From Trebouxia sp. TZW2008 (Eukaryota; Chlorophyta; Trebouxiophyceae; Trebouxiales; Trebouxiaceae), in contig BDIU01000242.1 of assembly GCA_002118135.1 (NCBI GenBank), positions 1,870 to 65,869 on the forward strand: a stretch of DNA of 64,000 nucleotides, read 5' to 3'. The notes beneath the pieces are model-generated. The model had not been told where the DNA came from, did not search any database, and was given only the letters and a program-made list of their open reading frames with translations. The position numbers and the translations under genes are program-made. Below, one piece after another: positions 33,501-44,300 of this stretch. Numbering within the stretch: the first letter of the stretch is position 1; the number at the start of each line of letters is the position of its first letter.

Positions 33501-36500
33501 CGCAGCACCAACACAAGATCTCTGTGCTTCTCCCTTTCTAGAATGCTGCAACAAGCCTGCTTGCAATTGAACCTCAGTTCGCATCTCGCTTGAGCAGGTG
33601 TATAGGCTGTTTGACTTGGTATACAAGTGCTGCAACCCAACAGTGACTAGCAAAAGAGAACAGGAGTCTTGGGAGGGACCACAAATCTATGCATGTACCC
33701 ATTTCCCGCAACAAGTTGCTGGCATCGCAAGCCGGCATCTGGGCTACAGTCAGCTATCGAATTGACCTTTCAACATGCATGCACAGTACTCAGCATGAGG
33801 GAGCTCATCAGCTATCAAGACATAGTGCGTGTTGTGCACAAAGGCAACTTGCATGACGCAGTCAGCATGCAAGTGGGATGGAGCTGAACAGCCGTGAAAG
33901 CACAGTGCATGTTCTGTTCAGGTATGGCTCATGCGCATAAGGCAGGAGGAAGCTTACCAGCTGTGAAGACGTAGTGCGTGTTGTGCACAAAGGCAACTTG
34001 CATGACAAAGTCACCACCAAAAATGGAAGTAAGGTCACCAGCCATCACATTCACTGCACTTTGAGTCTAAGCGCCATTTGGCATGAAACTGCAATGAGCT
34101 TACCAGCAGTAAAGACGTAGTGCGTGCTGTGCACAAAGGCAACTTGCATGACGGAGTCAGCATGGGCAAACAAGCTCCTGTGGCAGTCGCCAAAGTCCAG
34201 ACCCCAAATCTTGATGTTCTTGTCTGCTGACCCGCTCACTAGAAGGGTACTGTCTGAGGAAATGTCCATGCTGAGGACTGGTAGCTTATGGCCATACAAG
34301 GATAGGAAGAACTTGAGGCTGTCTGTGAAGAAGACTTTGATGGTTGAATCCAACAATGCGACAGCCAACAGCTTGCCTGCAACATGCGCAGACAGGGTTG
34401 TTTCTGGTTGTTGGCATTGTGCAAATAAGGGTGCTGTGTAGGGAAGTTTATGCTCAGGAGTGTTAGCTTGTGGCCGTATATGGATTGGCAGTAGTTGAGG
34501 CTATCTGTGAAGAAGATCTTGCCAGTGCAGTCCAACAGTGCAACAGCCAATAGCTTGCCTGCAACATGCATAGACAGTGTTGTGCTGACTGTCTACATTT
34601 CCCATGTAAGTGGTTTCAGAGGAAATGTTCGCGCTCAGAACTGGTAGCTTGTGGCCGTATAAGAATAGGAAGAAGTTGAAGCTGTCTGTGAAGAAGACCT
34701 TGATGGTTGAAACCAACAACATGACAGCCAACAGCCTGCCTGCAATATGCACAGACAGTGTTGTCCTGACTATTTGCATTTCTAACGAAGTGTTGTCAGA
34801 CAACATGTCCATGCTCAGAACATGGTAGCTTGCGACCATAAAAGGACAAGAACAACTCCAGGCGGTCTGTGAAGAAGACTTCGATTGTGGAGTCCAACAG
34901 CGTGACTGCCAACAGCTGGCCTGCAACACACTCTTCTGTGGTATACTCAAGCTGTGCAATTACACAGACACTGCTGTCATGCGGCAACAGGTGGTTGTGC
35001 TAGGTAGCTGACACTGATGCACATTGAAGCATATGTGCCACCAGTGGAGCACAGCACAGCACAGCACAGCACAGCACAGCACAGCACAGCACAGCACAGC
35101 ACAGCACACAGAGTCTGGCCAAGACCATCTTGAACACCTGCAAATGATGACCAGCATGTATGTCATACTCTTGCAGACAAGCAGCTGTTTGCATCTGAAC
35201 ATATCCAGTTGCCGGAGAGGAGCCCACCCAGCAGTCATGTGTAAGGAATCAACAAATGAATGGTGTTGACATCATGCTGAAGGCGATGAAGGCATACCAT
35301 TGGGACTGATGCGCACACACAACACATCATCTGTCATTTTGAGGGTGCGTGTGCAGTTCAAAGTCAGCTGGCGTGCTTGGCTTCCGTCCTGTTGCACAAT
35401 GGCCCACTCCCAGAATTTGACCTCCTTGTCTGCACTGCCGCTCACAAACCCACTGCAGCAGTAGACAACTCCAAGTCAAGGCAGCCAGATCCACTGCGGC
35501 AGTAGACAGCGGCAAGTCAACACATTCATCAGGTGAGTGTGGGAGTGCTGTTTCTGAACTGAATTTCTCAGCAAATCATAGATGCAAGGATCATGCAGGG
35601 CAGCTAGGCTCCCACCAGCCCCATCACATGACTCACACGATACAGATACAAACCCTCAATTGCATCAACTGACAGACCAACACATGCATAGATTGCTGAC
35701 CTGTGGTCAGGTAGGGCAGCTAGGCTCCAAACTTAGATACAAGAAATGCAGACACTAGAGTTGCGCCCTGACAGGCCCATACTTGTAAAGGCGGCCTACC
35801 TATGATCAGGAAGGGCAGCCAAGCTCCAAACAGCCCCACTGTGCGCCTCCACAGACTGTAAGCGGCTAGAAGCCCCAACGTCCAAAACATCAATCATCCC
35901 TTCCTTGGTCCCAACCACAGCATGTCTGTTGCCTGGGGCAAAAAGCGCACACAAGCCATACCCTGACTCAATTGTCCGCAGGCAAATTCCTGACCTAGGG
36001 TTCCATATTTTGACCTCAGTGCTGGATCCTGACAACAGTAGTGAGTCATCGCTGGCTAGGGCGACTGTCCGGATGTCTGACCGATGCCCTGGGGATTCTA
36101 AAATGTGCAAGCGGCTGACGTCGTCATCCTTGATGTGCCAAACCTGAAAAGCATTGCCGAAACTTTTTTTTGGCGTATATTCTGACTCGATGCCTTTCGT
36201 CAGAGCTTCACCTATATGCTTAGTCAATGGCTGTGTTTTGCAACATCGTAAACTATGTCAAGGAAATGGCACTTTTACAATGTTGCACACTCCAAACACA
36301 CACACACACACGCAACATGTGCTACGTGTCACCACAAGCACATACATGCAGCAACATGTTCACAGGAGTCTGAGTTAAACATGACACAATCACCATGCAG
36401 CAGTCAATGTGTGAATGCGGATATGCTCCAGCAGCAAGAAAGCCAAAGCTTCTCCCTGCAGGAATAAGAAGCAGCGGAGGGAGAGATAGCAGCAAAGCAG

Positions 36501-39500
36501 CAGCGGCAGCAGCAGCAGAAGCAGCAGCAGAAACAGTAGCAGCGACAACAGCACCAGCAGTAGTAGCAGCAGCAGCAGCGGCGACAACAGCCGCATCAGC
36601 AGCAGAAGAAGCCGCAGCAGTCGCAGCAGCAGCAGCAGCAGCAGCAGCAGCTGCTGCTGCCAAAGCAGAAGGCAAGGAAGAAGCATAATACCTCGATGGA
36701 GTTGTTTACAAGCGCTATGGTGACAGTGACTCCATGCTTTGTGGACTCAGACGGCGCCAACGCAAATGACCGGATCTTATGCTTACACCTGACGGTCTGC
36801 AGGCATCAACAACTCTTTACAGCATGTTGAGTGTCATACAGCTAGTGTGCACCTTGGCAAATGCATGCTTAAAGCCATCTCATGGCTTCAAAGCATGCCT
36901 CTTTCATTGACCATTTTTGTCAGATCGCACGTAACAAAATGCTGACAGACATCTTACAATCAAGAGACTATCTTGGTAGTCTAGAGCCCTGAGTACTTTG
37001 ACAACAGAAGAGCATCCTATAATGAGCAGCAAGCTGTTGACAGCGCTGATGTGCAAAACCTAGTTTTGCAGACAATGCAACTGAGACTAGTTCTTCAATG
37101 ATTGATGTGACCAAGCCTGTTATGAATGAGCAGCACTGTTTCGGCACGCATCCTCGGGACAGGCTTGGCAGACTGGTGTGGGCTCATTAACACTCAGGTT
37201 GTGTAACAGCCCTCAGAAGGCTGAAGGCTCAAGCCCTGACGAGGCACGAGCCCATGTCCTATCAGTGTGACAATCACTCAAGCAATCCAATTTAGAGTCT
37301 GAGGCTGGGGTATGGTTCAGGCGTAACTCATCAGACCTTCTGGTTTGAGATCATAGGTGAATGTTTTTGGCAACCAAAGGCAACTGGTCAGCACTTATTC
37401 CACTGAATAGACAAATGTTCCGTCCATGAAAGGCCTAGCCAAGCAAGCGAACAAAATGACCGCTAATGACGCTGGACTCACTCATGCACTGATGCGACTG
37501 CATACGCGTCAATACACCGCTACGCAAGCAGCTGCTTCTAGTGATGGACAGAGTACACAACAGTTTTTCTTTTGACATCAAACAGGTGAACCCTTTGTAC
37601 CCTGTGCACATTCAGGAGCACAAGTCAGGGGTAGCATCTTTGGACCCCTTGAGAGTACGGGGTAAAGAGCCGTCAGCAGGCATCCTGTGGCGCCCCTCCA
37701 GGCAAGTTTGCAAAGCAAAAGATCCTGCTAGGCAAAGCCGCTGCATTCATTGACTGATTGGCATCCTGTGATGTGCATCCTGTGAGCCAGGTCAAGACAA
37801 CTTTGTAGGATGTGATTGAGGACTGGCTGGCAATGGTGCCAACTCATTCGAAGCTGTCACAGTGTCTCTTCAACGTGTGTGCCAGTCTGACATATTGTGT
37901 GTGCAATTGCAATTGCAATGCACATTCTCACATGGACGTACCAACATTGAAACACTCCAACAGCCCAGAACAAGTCTAAAAAGGAAGGAATCACAACAGA
38001 CCTGCAATGGTGCCAACTCATCTGAAGCTGTCACAGTGTCAGCTTCTGTTTCCCTTCCAGTCTGACCAATCTCAGCAGCTGGTGCTGCAGTTGCTGCTGA
38101 TGCTGCTGCAGTTGTGTTAGGCTGTTCTGCGTCTGCAGTCTTGCTCATTTTGTCCCTTAAGCGCTTCCTCCTGCGCCGCATGTGCTTCTGCGCTTCTGAC
38201 TCAGATCGGACCCTGCACAGCAGAAATATGCTGAGCTTTTTACGGCCACCTTGAAAGCTGAGCTGATGCACATACTAAGATGCCTAATCTGTTCTCTTTG
38301 GCGCCGCATGTGCTTCTGCACTTCTGACATTGACTGCACCCTGCAGAGCAAAAACATGCTGAGCTTTAGACGGCCGCCTTCACAGCTAAGCTGATTCACA
38401 TGCTGTGATGCCTTGTACGCTTCCTCCTGCGCCGCATGTGCCTCTGTACTTCTGACTCGGACCGGACCCTGCAAAGCAAAAATATGCTGAGCTTTTGACG
38501 GTTGCCTTGACAGCTGAGTTGATGCACTTACTGTGATGCCTTGTCCCGTTTCTCCTGTGCCACATGTGCTTGTGCGCTTCTAACTCTGAACGCATCCTGC
38601 ACAGCATAAGCCAGAAGCATGCCCAACTGCAATTGCAGCACTCAATCAACTGTATGCATGAGCAACGTGACAAGGAGGTGGGGAGACTTTGGCTGTTTGA
38701 GGAGAAACAGAAGGGGTCTACAGCTGCTAGTTGAGTGATAGCCAAATCGAACTCAGTCAGTAACACAAACAGATGAACAGACTGACACAAAGAACCCTTT
38801 GGGGGGGGGGGGGGGGGGGGGGGGGAGGGGNNGGGGGGGTGGGGGGGGGGAGGAGGGTAGCAAGTAACAAGCAAAGGACGCCATCTGAAGTCCAGCGACA
38901 ATTTCAGAGTATTGTGAAGGCTCACTTGAAGAGGTCCAGCAGCTTGCCGGTGGTTTGACACGTCAACACTGTGCCAGACTGGTCAAAGCTGAGCCTGGCC
39001 ACCCTGTCTGTTGACTGCCGCCTGATGCTACCTGTAAAAGCAGCAGAAATGGTATTTGAACCCATGACCTCTGATTTGGAAATCATTGTTCTACGGTTGG
39101 AACAATTCCCCTCTTTTTTGTAAATTTTAAGCAACAAAATCACGCTTGCCATGAATAAAAACCCATGGGAGCAATTGTGCACATGTGCTTTTATGTATAT
39201 TTGTGCATGTACAGAGCAAGCACAAGCGCAAATTGGCTAGGAAAATAAGGCGAGCTATATTTGGATGTATGCGTAGGGTTTGCTGTCAGATAACCAGCAG
39301 ACAGCCGGTTGTTGACTGCACATGATCAAATGCAAGGGCAGGCATTGTCTTTGACATGCCATAAGGGACGTTGTAAAGTTTGAGTCGAGATCATACCTAT
39401 TGGTTTGAGTGTGTCATGCTGACCAGCTACGTCAGATGCCTGCCCAGCTGCCTCATGACTCATCACCTCATACACTTGCAAGTCCACATCAGCAGAGCCA

Positions 39501-41220
39501 GTGACAAGCCGTTTCTCGCTAGGGTCTAGGGTCAGGGCCCATACTTCACCCCTGTACCCCACTAGGGTCTGAGAGCAGTGCTGGGTGTCTAGGTCCCATA
39601 CTCTGATGTGAGAATCTTTGCTGCAGCTGATGAGCTTGTTGCCCTGCTGCAAGAAAGCCTGCAGCAACACAACAGGAAGTCAAGAAAATGTATGCTATTG
39701 TCACTGGCAACAGTTATAACGATGATAGATCAAAAGACAAGCAGAATCACAAGCTGTACAAGAGCAGAAACAGCATTTCAGCATCTGAGTGTCCATTACC
39801 TGCCACAAACCACAAAAGTAGTTGCCAAAAAACAGTAACGCTTTTTCAACTAGGTTCTGCCATCAGTCGTACAGGATGACGATGTCATGTGGCAATATTT
39901 CTTGGATGCGCCCAAATTCTTTGTTTTAGCTACAGGACACCAGCATTATGATGCAGTATGCCGATTTGCAAGGGTAAGCATCAGTTGAGGTCCCTGTGTT
40001 GTAGCCCAGTGGCATGACAATGATCCTGGTCCGGCTCACCAGGTCAGTGACTTGGTCCTGGTGACCTTGCAAGCGGTACAAACCAGACTCAACTGCAGTA
40101 TCCTACCTTGTAGGAGTTGCATCCCATTGAAAGCCACACAGGACATGACTGACATGACACTGATGTTTGTGAACTCACCATTGATCCTGGTGGCCTCGTA
40201 GTCTGTACAGGCCAGACTCAGCTGCAGTGCCACACACTATTTGTGACACTGCAGCTGCCTGCATGAGATCCCTCGATCCTCTCGAGTGATGTCAGGCATG
40301 CATGACTGAGGTGTGTGTGAGGTTTGACTCACCAGGTCAGCAACTTGGTCCTGATGACCTCGCAGTCTGTACAGGCCACACTCAGCTGCAGTGTCCCATA
40401 CTATGATGTCCGTGTCCTGTGCGCCTGAAGCCAGCAGACCCCCCTGGGGGTTAAACCTCAGGGCCGTCACTGCCCCCTTGTGCCCACTCAGACTCACATC
40501 ACAGCTCCCTGTCTGCAGATTCCATAGCCTCACCTGCAAGCCATTTGCGGGTTGAGTGCAGGTGCGAAATGCAGTGAGCCAGAAAGTGAAGAGAGAGGTG
40601 AAATTGTTGATGAAGCAAAGGTGTTCTGGGCAATGTCCTCAATGTGCAGCATCACGCCGTGATGACGATATTGACTTCAAGCCAGCTTTGGCTGATTGTG
40701 ACCAGGTGCAAAGGCTATGTTTGTTGAAAGTGTTGGGTGCAAGTCAGCAACAATCAAGCTACTACAAACATGGGACAATGACTAAGCGATCAGGGCTTCA
40801 TGGAATGCAATTTCATGAATGTCAGGCTGACAACAGGATGGCTGCAGTAAGGTGAGGTGCATGGTGGCTGTACCGTGCCATCAGCGTGACCAACTGCAAG
40901 TTGGTGAGAGCCATGAGGTCCCAAAGCTAGCTGAGTGACCTCTGCTGCAGCCCTGCCAGAGCTTGATGGAGTTGTCAAAGTCTTGACCTGCAGCAGCAGA
41001 GCAGATGAAACTGCCTCTTCCATACGAGCAAGCCTGGACTTGCTGCCTTGCAGCAGCGTGGTAAACTGACCAAGGACCCCTGCTTGACATTCCATATAGC
41101 GATGTTCTCGAGGGATGCTGCGATGATGAGCTTGCCGGAATCATCGTAGACGACGTTGCTGTTGCTGGCGACGACGCCAAATGAGCTCGCCAGCTCATAG
41201 CGCAAGTATGCCTTCACCAT
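30551..41220 (-). CDS. WDR3: WDR3/Utp12, SSU processome WD40 protein, complete, 14 exons
   Basis: Exons in order: 41071-41220, 40874-40987, 40333-40533, 39397-39658, 38926-39031, 38002-38212, 36692-36796, 35800-36143, 35298-35452, 34104-34376, 33062-33291, 32331-32480, 31471-31584 and 30551-30916. All junctions are GT-AG and all phases fit, giving 926 aa, close to known WDR3 proteins. Two WD40 propellers are visible ([45 protein letters not shown]). A Lys/Arg-rich segment ([13 protein letters not shown]) lies between them. The Utp12 C-terminal domain follows ([20 protein letters not shown], then [12 protein letters not shown]). The family acts in the nucleolus in the UtpB subcomplex during 18S rRNA maturation. 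Introns carry many decayed exon copies and one assembly gap. Confidence 0.97.
31585..31740 (-). repeat. Decayed upstream copy of WDR3 exon 13
   Basis: A CAG followed by GAATATGCAAAGAAGAGGCAG at about 31735 begins a copy of exon 13 (31471-31584). It keeps RQGNPS and [10 protein letters not shown] and then loses the frame. The used exon reads RQGNPSTG and [10 protein letters not shown] and continues to a donor at 31471. Copy spacing is about 148 bp. Confidence 0.9.
33800..34060 (-). repeat. Downstream copies of the WDR3 exon 10 donor end
   Basis: The last part of exon 10 (34104-34160) is repeated at about 33955-34010 and 33805-33865. Each copy keeps AAGACGTAGTGCGTGTTGTG or a one-base variant and CACAAAGGCAACTTGCATGA (plus-strand text). 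The copies follow the exon in transcription order, so the unit spanned the donor. Confidence 0.92.
34430..34935 (-). repeat. Upstream copies of the WDR3 exon 10 start
   Basis: Three copies begin near 34562, 34742 and 34930, about 185 bp apart, each with a TGTTGCAG-like acceptor. They encode [40 protein letters not shown] and [20 protein letters not shown], against [20 protein letters not shown] in the used exon. All three lose the frame soon after GHKLP or GRKLP. Confidence 0.95.
35048..35107. repeat. Pentanucleotide microsatellite (CACAG)n
   Basis: About eleven uninterrupted CACAG units lie in WDR3 intron 9. The opposite strand reads as an artificial CAVLC repeat ORF. Each unit contains an AG, giving many weak decoy acceptors on the plus strand only. 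Confidence 0.97.
36475..36665. repeat. AGC-rich degenerate trinucleotide repeat in WDR3 intron
   Basis: A run of GCAGCAGCA mixed with GACAACAGC and AGTAGC units lies between WDR3 exons 7 and 8. The reading frames through it (poly-Ala, poly-Leu) are by-products of the repeat and are not genes. Confidence 0.9.
38213..38615 (-). repeat. Three decayed upstream copies of WDR3 exon 6
   Basis: Copies begin near 38345, 38475 and 38610. Each keeps a TGCAG acceptor, a SESE- or SELE-type start, KHMRRR- or KHMWHRR-like text and the following AAAAGCTCAGCAT-type intron block. The used exon, lowest in coordinate, has the donor at 38002. The period is about 130 bp and includes intron as well as exon sequence. 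Confidence 0.95.
38803..38850. repeat. Poly-G tract with two unknown bases
   Basis: A homopolymer-like G run with a few A and T bases, and NN at 38831-38832, lies in WDR3 intron 5. The true length is unknown and the N bases mark an unresolved assembly or sequencing stop. Confidence 0.97.
40036..40240 (-). repeat. Two downstream copies of the WDR3 exon 3 donor end
   Basis: The exon 3 end (40333-40395; text TCACCAGGTCAGCAACTTGG, then CTGTACAGGCCA) is repeated at about 40178-40235 and 40038-40105. The copies keep TCCTGGTGGCCTCG and CTCAACTGCAGT-like strings with substitutions. They lie downstream of the exon in transcription order. Confidence 0.92.
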
Positions 41221-41366
41221 GGAAGCGACTTGACCGGCCGAGTCAACCAGACGTCACTGACTTTGCGCGCGCGCGCGATGGTCTAATTCATTACATTGAT
41301 TTACACGCTCTCAAATAGCTACTTTGTGCCCAACAATAGCGACAGTCAACAAGTAACGACACAACT
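41221..41366. promoter_or_regulatory. Divergent promoter between WDR3 and the coiled-coil gene
   Basis: Only about 146 bases separate the WDR3 start codon (41220, minus) from the first plausible ATG of the plus-strand gene (41367). The stretch holds a CGCGCGCGCGCGCG run at 41265-41278. No TATA box is obvious. A shared promoter is inferred from the spacing. Confidence 0.5.
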
Positions 41367-44300
41367 ATGGACACAACTGCCGAAGCAACTTCGTGGAGGC
41401 AGACCCTGACCCATACAGGCAGAACCCTAAGATTCAAAATGAAGTCCGAGCCTCGCGATGCGCAAAATGGGCTTGTGTGATCGCTTGTGGACGAAGCCTG
41501 CATGGATGCACGTATCTATTGCCGCTGATGACAACTGAAATTCGCTGCAAGACCCCTGCCGGCCCTTTTAGCAGTCCAGAGTTGCTGGACATCAAAGCCC
41601 CTGCTGCGGTTCACACTGCGCAATCTCGGGTGGCTGACTGGCATCACCGGGAACTCATCGCCAGCAGTCTTGAGCCCTCACCGTCTTTGCGCGCATCAGG
41701 CAGACACAAGCATGGGCCTGCGCAGTACGAGGTTCACGACAGCTCTGGATTCAAGCTTGCAACAAAATTTACGGGGCTTAGACTCAAACGCGCTCAGCGT
41801 TGGCTTGCAGGCGTTGCTACAGGAGTTACTGGTCAGTGCAGGGTGCGCACAGCTGCCTACTGATCAACCCAGCCACAAGCGGCTTGCCTGCCATGTCACC
41901 CTGCTCAAGCAGCTTCTACAGGCTGGAGTCTTTGGACCACTTCAGGTACATTTGTATGGCTTGACTACCATTCTGTGTCTTACAGCCACCAGGTCTAGCT
42001 CAGATGCTTTGGCACAGCTCTGGAAGCTGGAGTGCGACTTCATTATTGCTGGCTGCTTCAGCCAGAAACTTGTATAAAACCCTGATCAGTAGTGACCCAC
42101 CCACTGTACCAGTCCAACATCACTGTAGTCAAGGTTTGCACAAAATGCAGCCTGTCAAACGCAAGCAAGGAGGCCTCCAGACAGCATCCTGGACCCCACA
42201 TACCTGCAGCCCAGCATTCAGCACCCAGAACTACAGCACTGCTGGTCCATTCCTGTGTTTGCCTGCAGAGTCTGGTGGAGGTTGTACTTAAAGACGCCCT
42301 TCATGCATCAGCCCAGTCAAAGAAGTGCTGAATGTTGCATTTGCCTGCAGGGTCTTGTGGAGGCTATCCTTACTGGCGCCCTGCTTGCATCAGCCAGAAC
42401 CAAAGACTTGCTCATTTTGTGTTTGCCTGCAGGGTCTCGTGGAGGCTGTTCTAAATGAGCTGCTGGACAATGCTCTCAGCTCACAGATTGCAGCAGACCC
42501 AGCCACAGGCGCTGAAAAGCTGATCGCAGCTCACAGCAGAGAGATTCATCGGGTGCCATACTACCAGCTTGCCGCACAGGCTCAGAAAAGCCTGAATGAG
42601 CATCAACAGCAGAGCAGCCAGGCGTTGCAAGAACAGGCGGATGAGGCAGCCGCTGCAAGCAAAGCCGCTGTTGCTGCAATGCAAGAGCGTCATGAAGCTG
42701 AGGTAGGCTTCTTTCTTACAAAACACCAAGTTGTTGGAGTTGAGAAGTAACAGGCAGATGAAGCTGCTGCTGCAAGTCAGACCTCTGTTGCTGCAATGCA
42801 AGAGCGTCATGAAGCAGGGTTTAGCTTTGTTGAAAATATAGAAAGCAAGATGTTGGCATTGGAATGCATGTCTGGCTGTTGTGGGCTGCTGGTGTTGAAA
42901 TTGATTTAAAGTCATCTTAAGCTGCTCACAAGGCCCAAAATTGGATGGGCAAGCATTCAATCGTCAGTGCTGAGGTGCAACAGTCTGTTTATGAAGCTGG
43001 AATTCCAGACTACCTCTGAGATACCTGCATCAGCTGCATGGACTCCCGCAAGATTCCATTTCCATGGACTCACGGCTGCTGCATCGGTAATAAACTCTAT
43101 TTCCCCCTTCACTGCAAAGAATTGAAGTCAGTAGTAGAAGAAGAGGAAGCAGGATCAGCAATCATTTCACCGTCTGTAATGACTGTGCTCTGTCATGTGC
43201 AGGCTGAAGAGCTGCAGAAGCTGTCAGAGCAGTTGGAGCAGCAGCTGAAGCTTGCCAACAACCAAATCGCTCACTCTGAATCATACCATGCGTCAAGTGT
43301 GGCTCAGCACATCAAGAGGCTGGAGGACAAAGACGTAAGGGCCTGCTATCAGAGCCTTGGCTCTGTGGGTGCGCTAATCAAACGGCTGATGCCTAGTTAT
43401 GCGTCATGCAACAGTGCTGCCACATGCAAAAACTTCTGCCTCGTGTTTCATGTCATCACGTCTTGTGTGGTAGCCGCAACCAGACAGTAGATGTCCAGTG
43501 GTGTTATGCAACAGTGCTCCCACAAAAGCTTTTGCATGATGCATATGGTTTCGCACATGATCGTCAAAAGTCACTGCAAGGATTGCCACTTGAGATGCCA
43601 TGTTGGCAGCAAAATTGTCATGTGCAACAAGGGTCAGGCAGCAAAGATCATTGCTGCACGATAGTTTTGGTATCACAGGGAAGAAATCACAGAGTGATTG
43701 ACACGTACCTTAGCTAGCTAACACCAACTGCTTTGCTGCTTGACATGAAGTCAGATTTGATGGGTTTTTTGCAGATATTGCTCACAAAACAAACCAACGC
43801 ACTATACCTATGGTATGTAGTATACGCTTTGTGCAGATGACTGCATGAAAGAAGTTTGTGTCAGCCCTCTATGGCCGAACTGTCTTATTTTTGTTTTGTT
43901 TTGGATATTGTGTGTTGACCCCCTGTTGGGTCCCGAGGACAGAAAATGTAGTTGCTTGATTGATTGATTGATTGATTTCAACCAGAGTGTTGATGTGTTA
44001 TGTTGCTGTGCTGTCTCAAGAGTTTTGGCTCAAAGATACGTGAAGTCCATCGTGCTGATAGTTGTCATTACACTTGTGTTTTGAGACATGAGGCACCACT
44101 GCAAGATGCTGACTGACTGTCCCAGCATCAGCTGAACTGGACTGAGCAGCAACCTATGTGTGCAACGCTGGTGACTGATTCGCTCCACTTCTTTGCTGCA
44201 GAAGGAGGTAGGGAAATGGCGCGAGCAGCTGGAAGACATGCAGCAACAGCTGGACCGTGTGCATGTGGCCCACCAGGAGGCACAAGAAGAAGAGGCAGTG

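Noticed and set aside
34430..34935. Extra WD40 repeats of WDR3
   Set aside because: The fragments look like WD40 text but are frame-broken copies of the start of exon 10; adding them would disrupt a gene that is already full length (926 aa).
34960..35269. Repeat ORFs with CAVLC or TAQHS units
   Set aside because: They arise from the (CACAG)n microsatellite within a WDR3 intron.
36390..36688. Poly-Ala and poly-Leu ORFs on both strands
   Set aside because: They are by-products of an AGC-rich repeat between two well-supported WDR3 exons.
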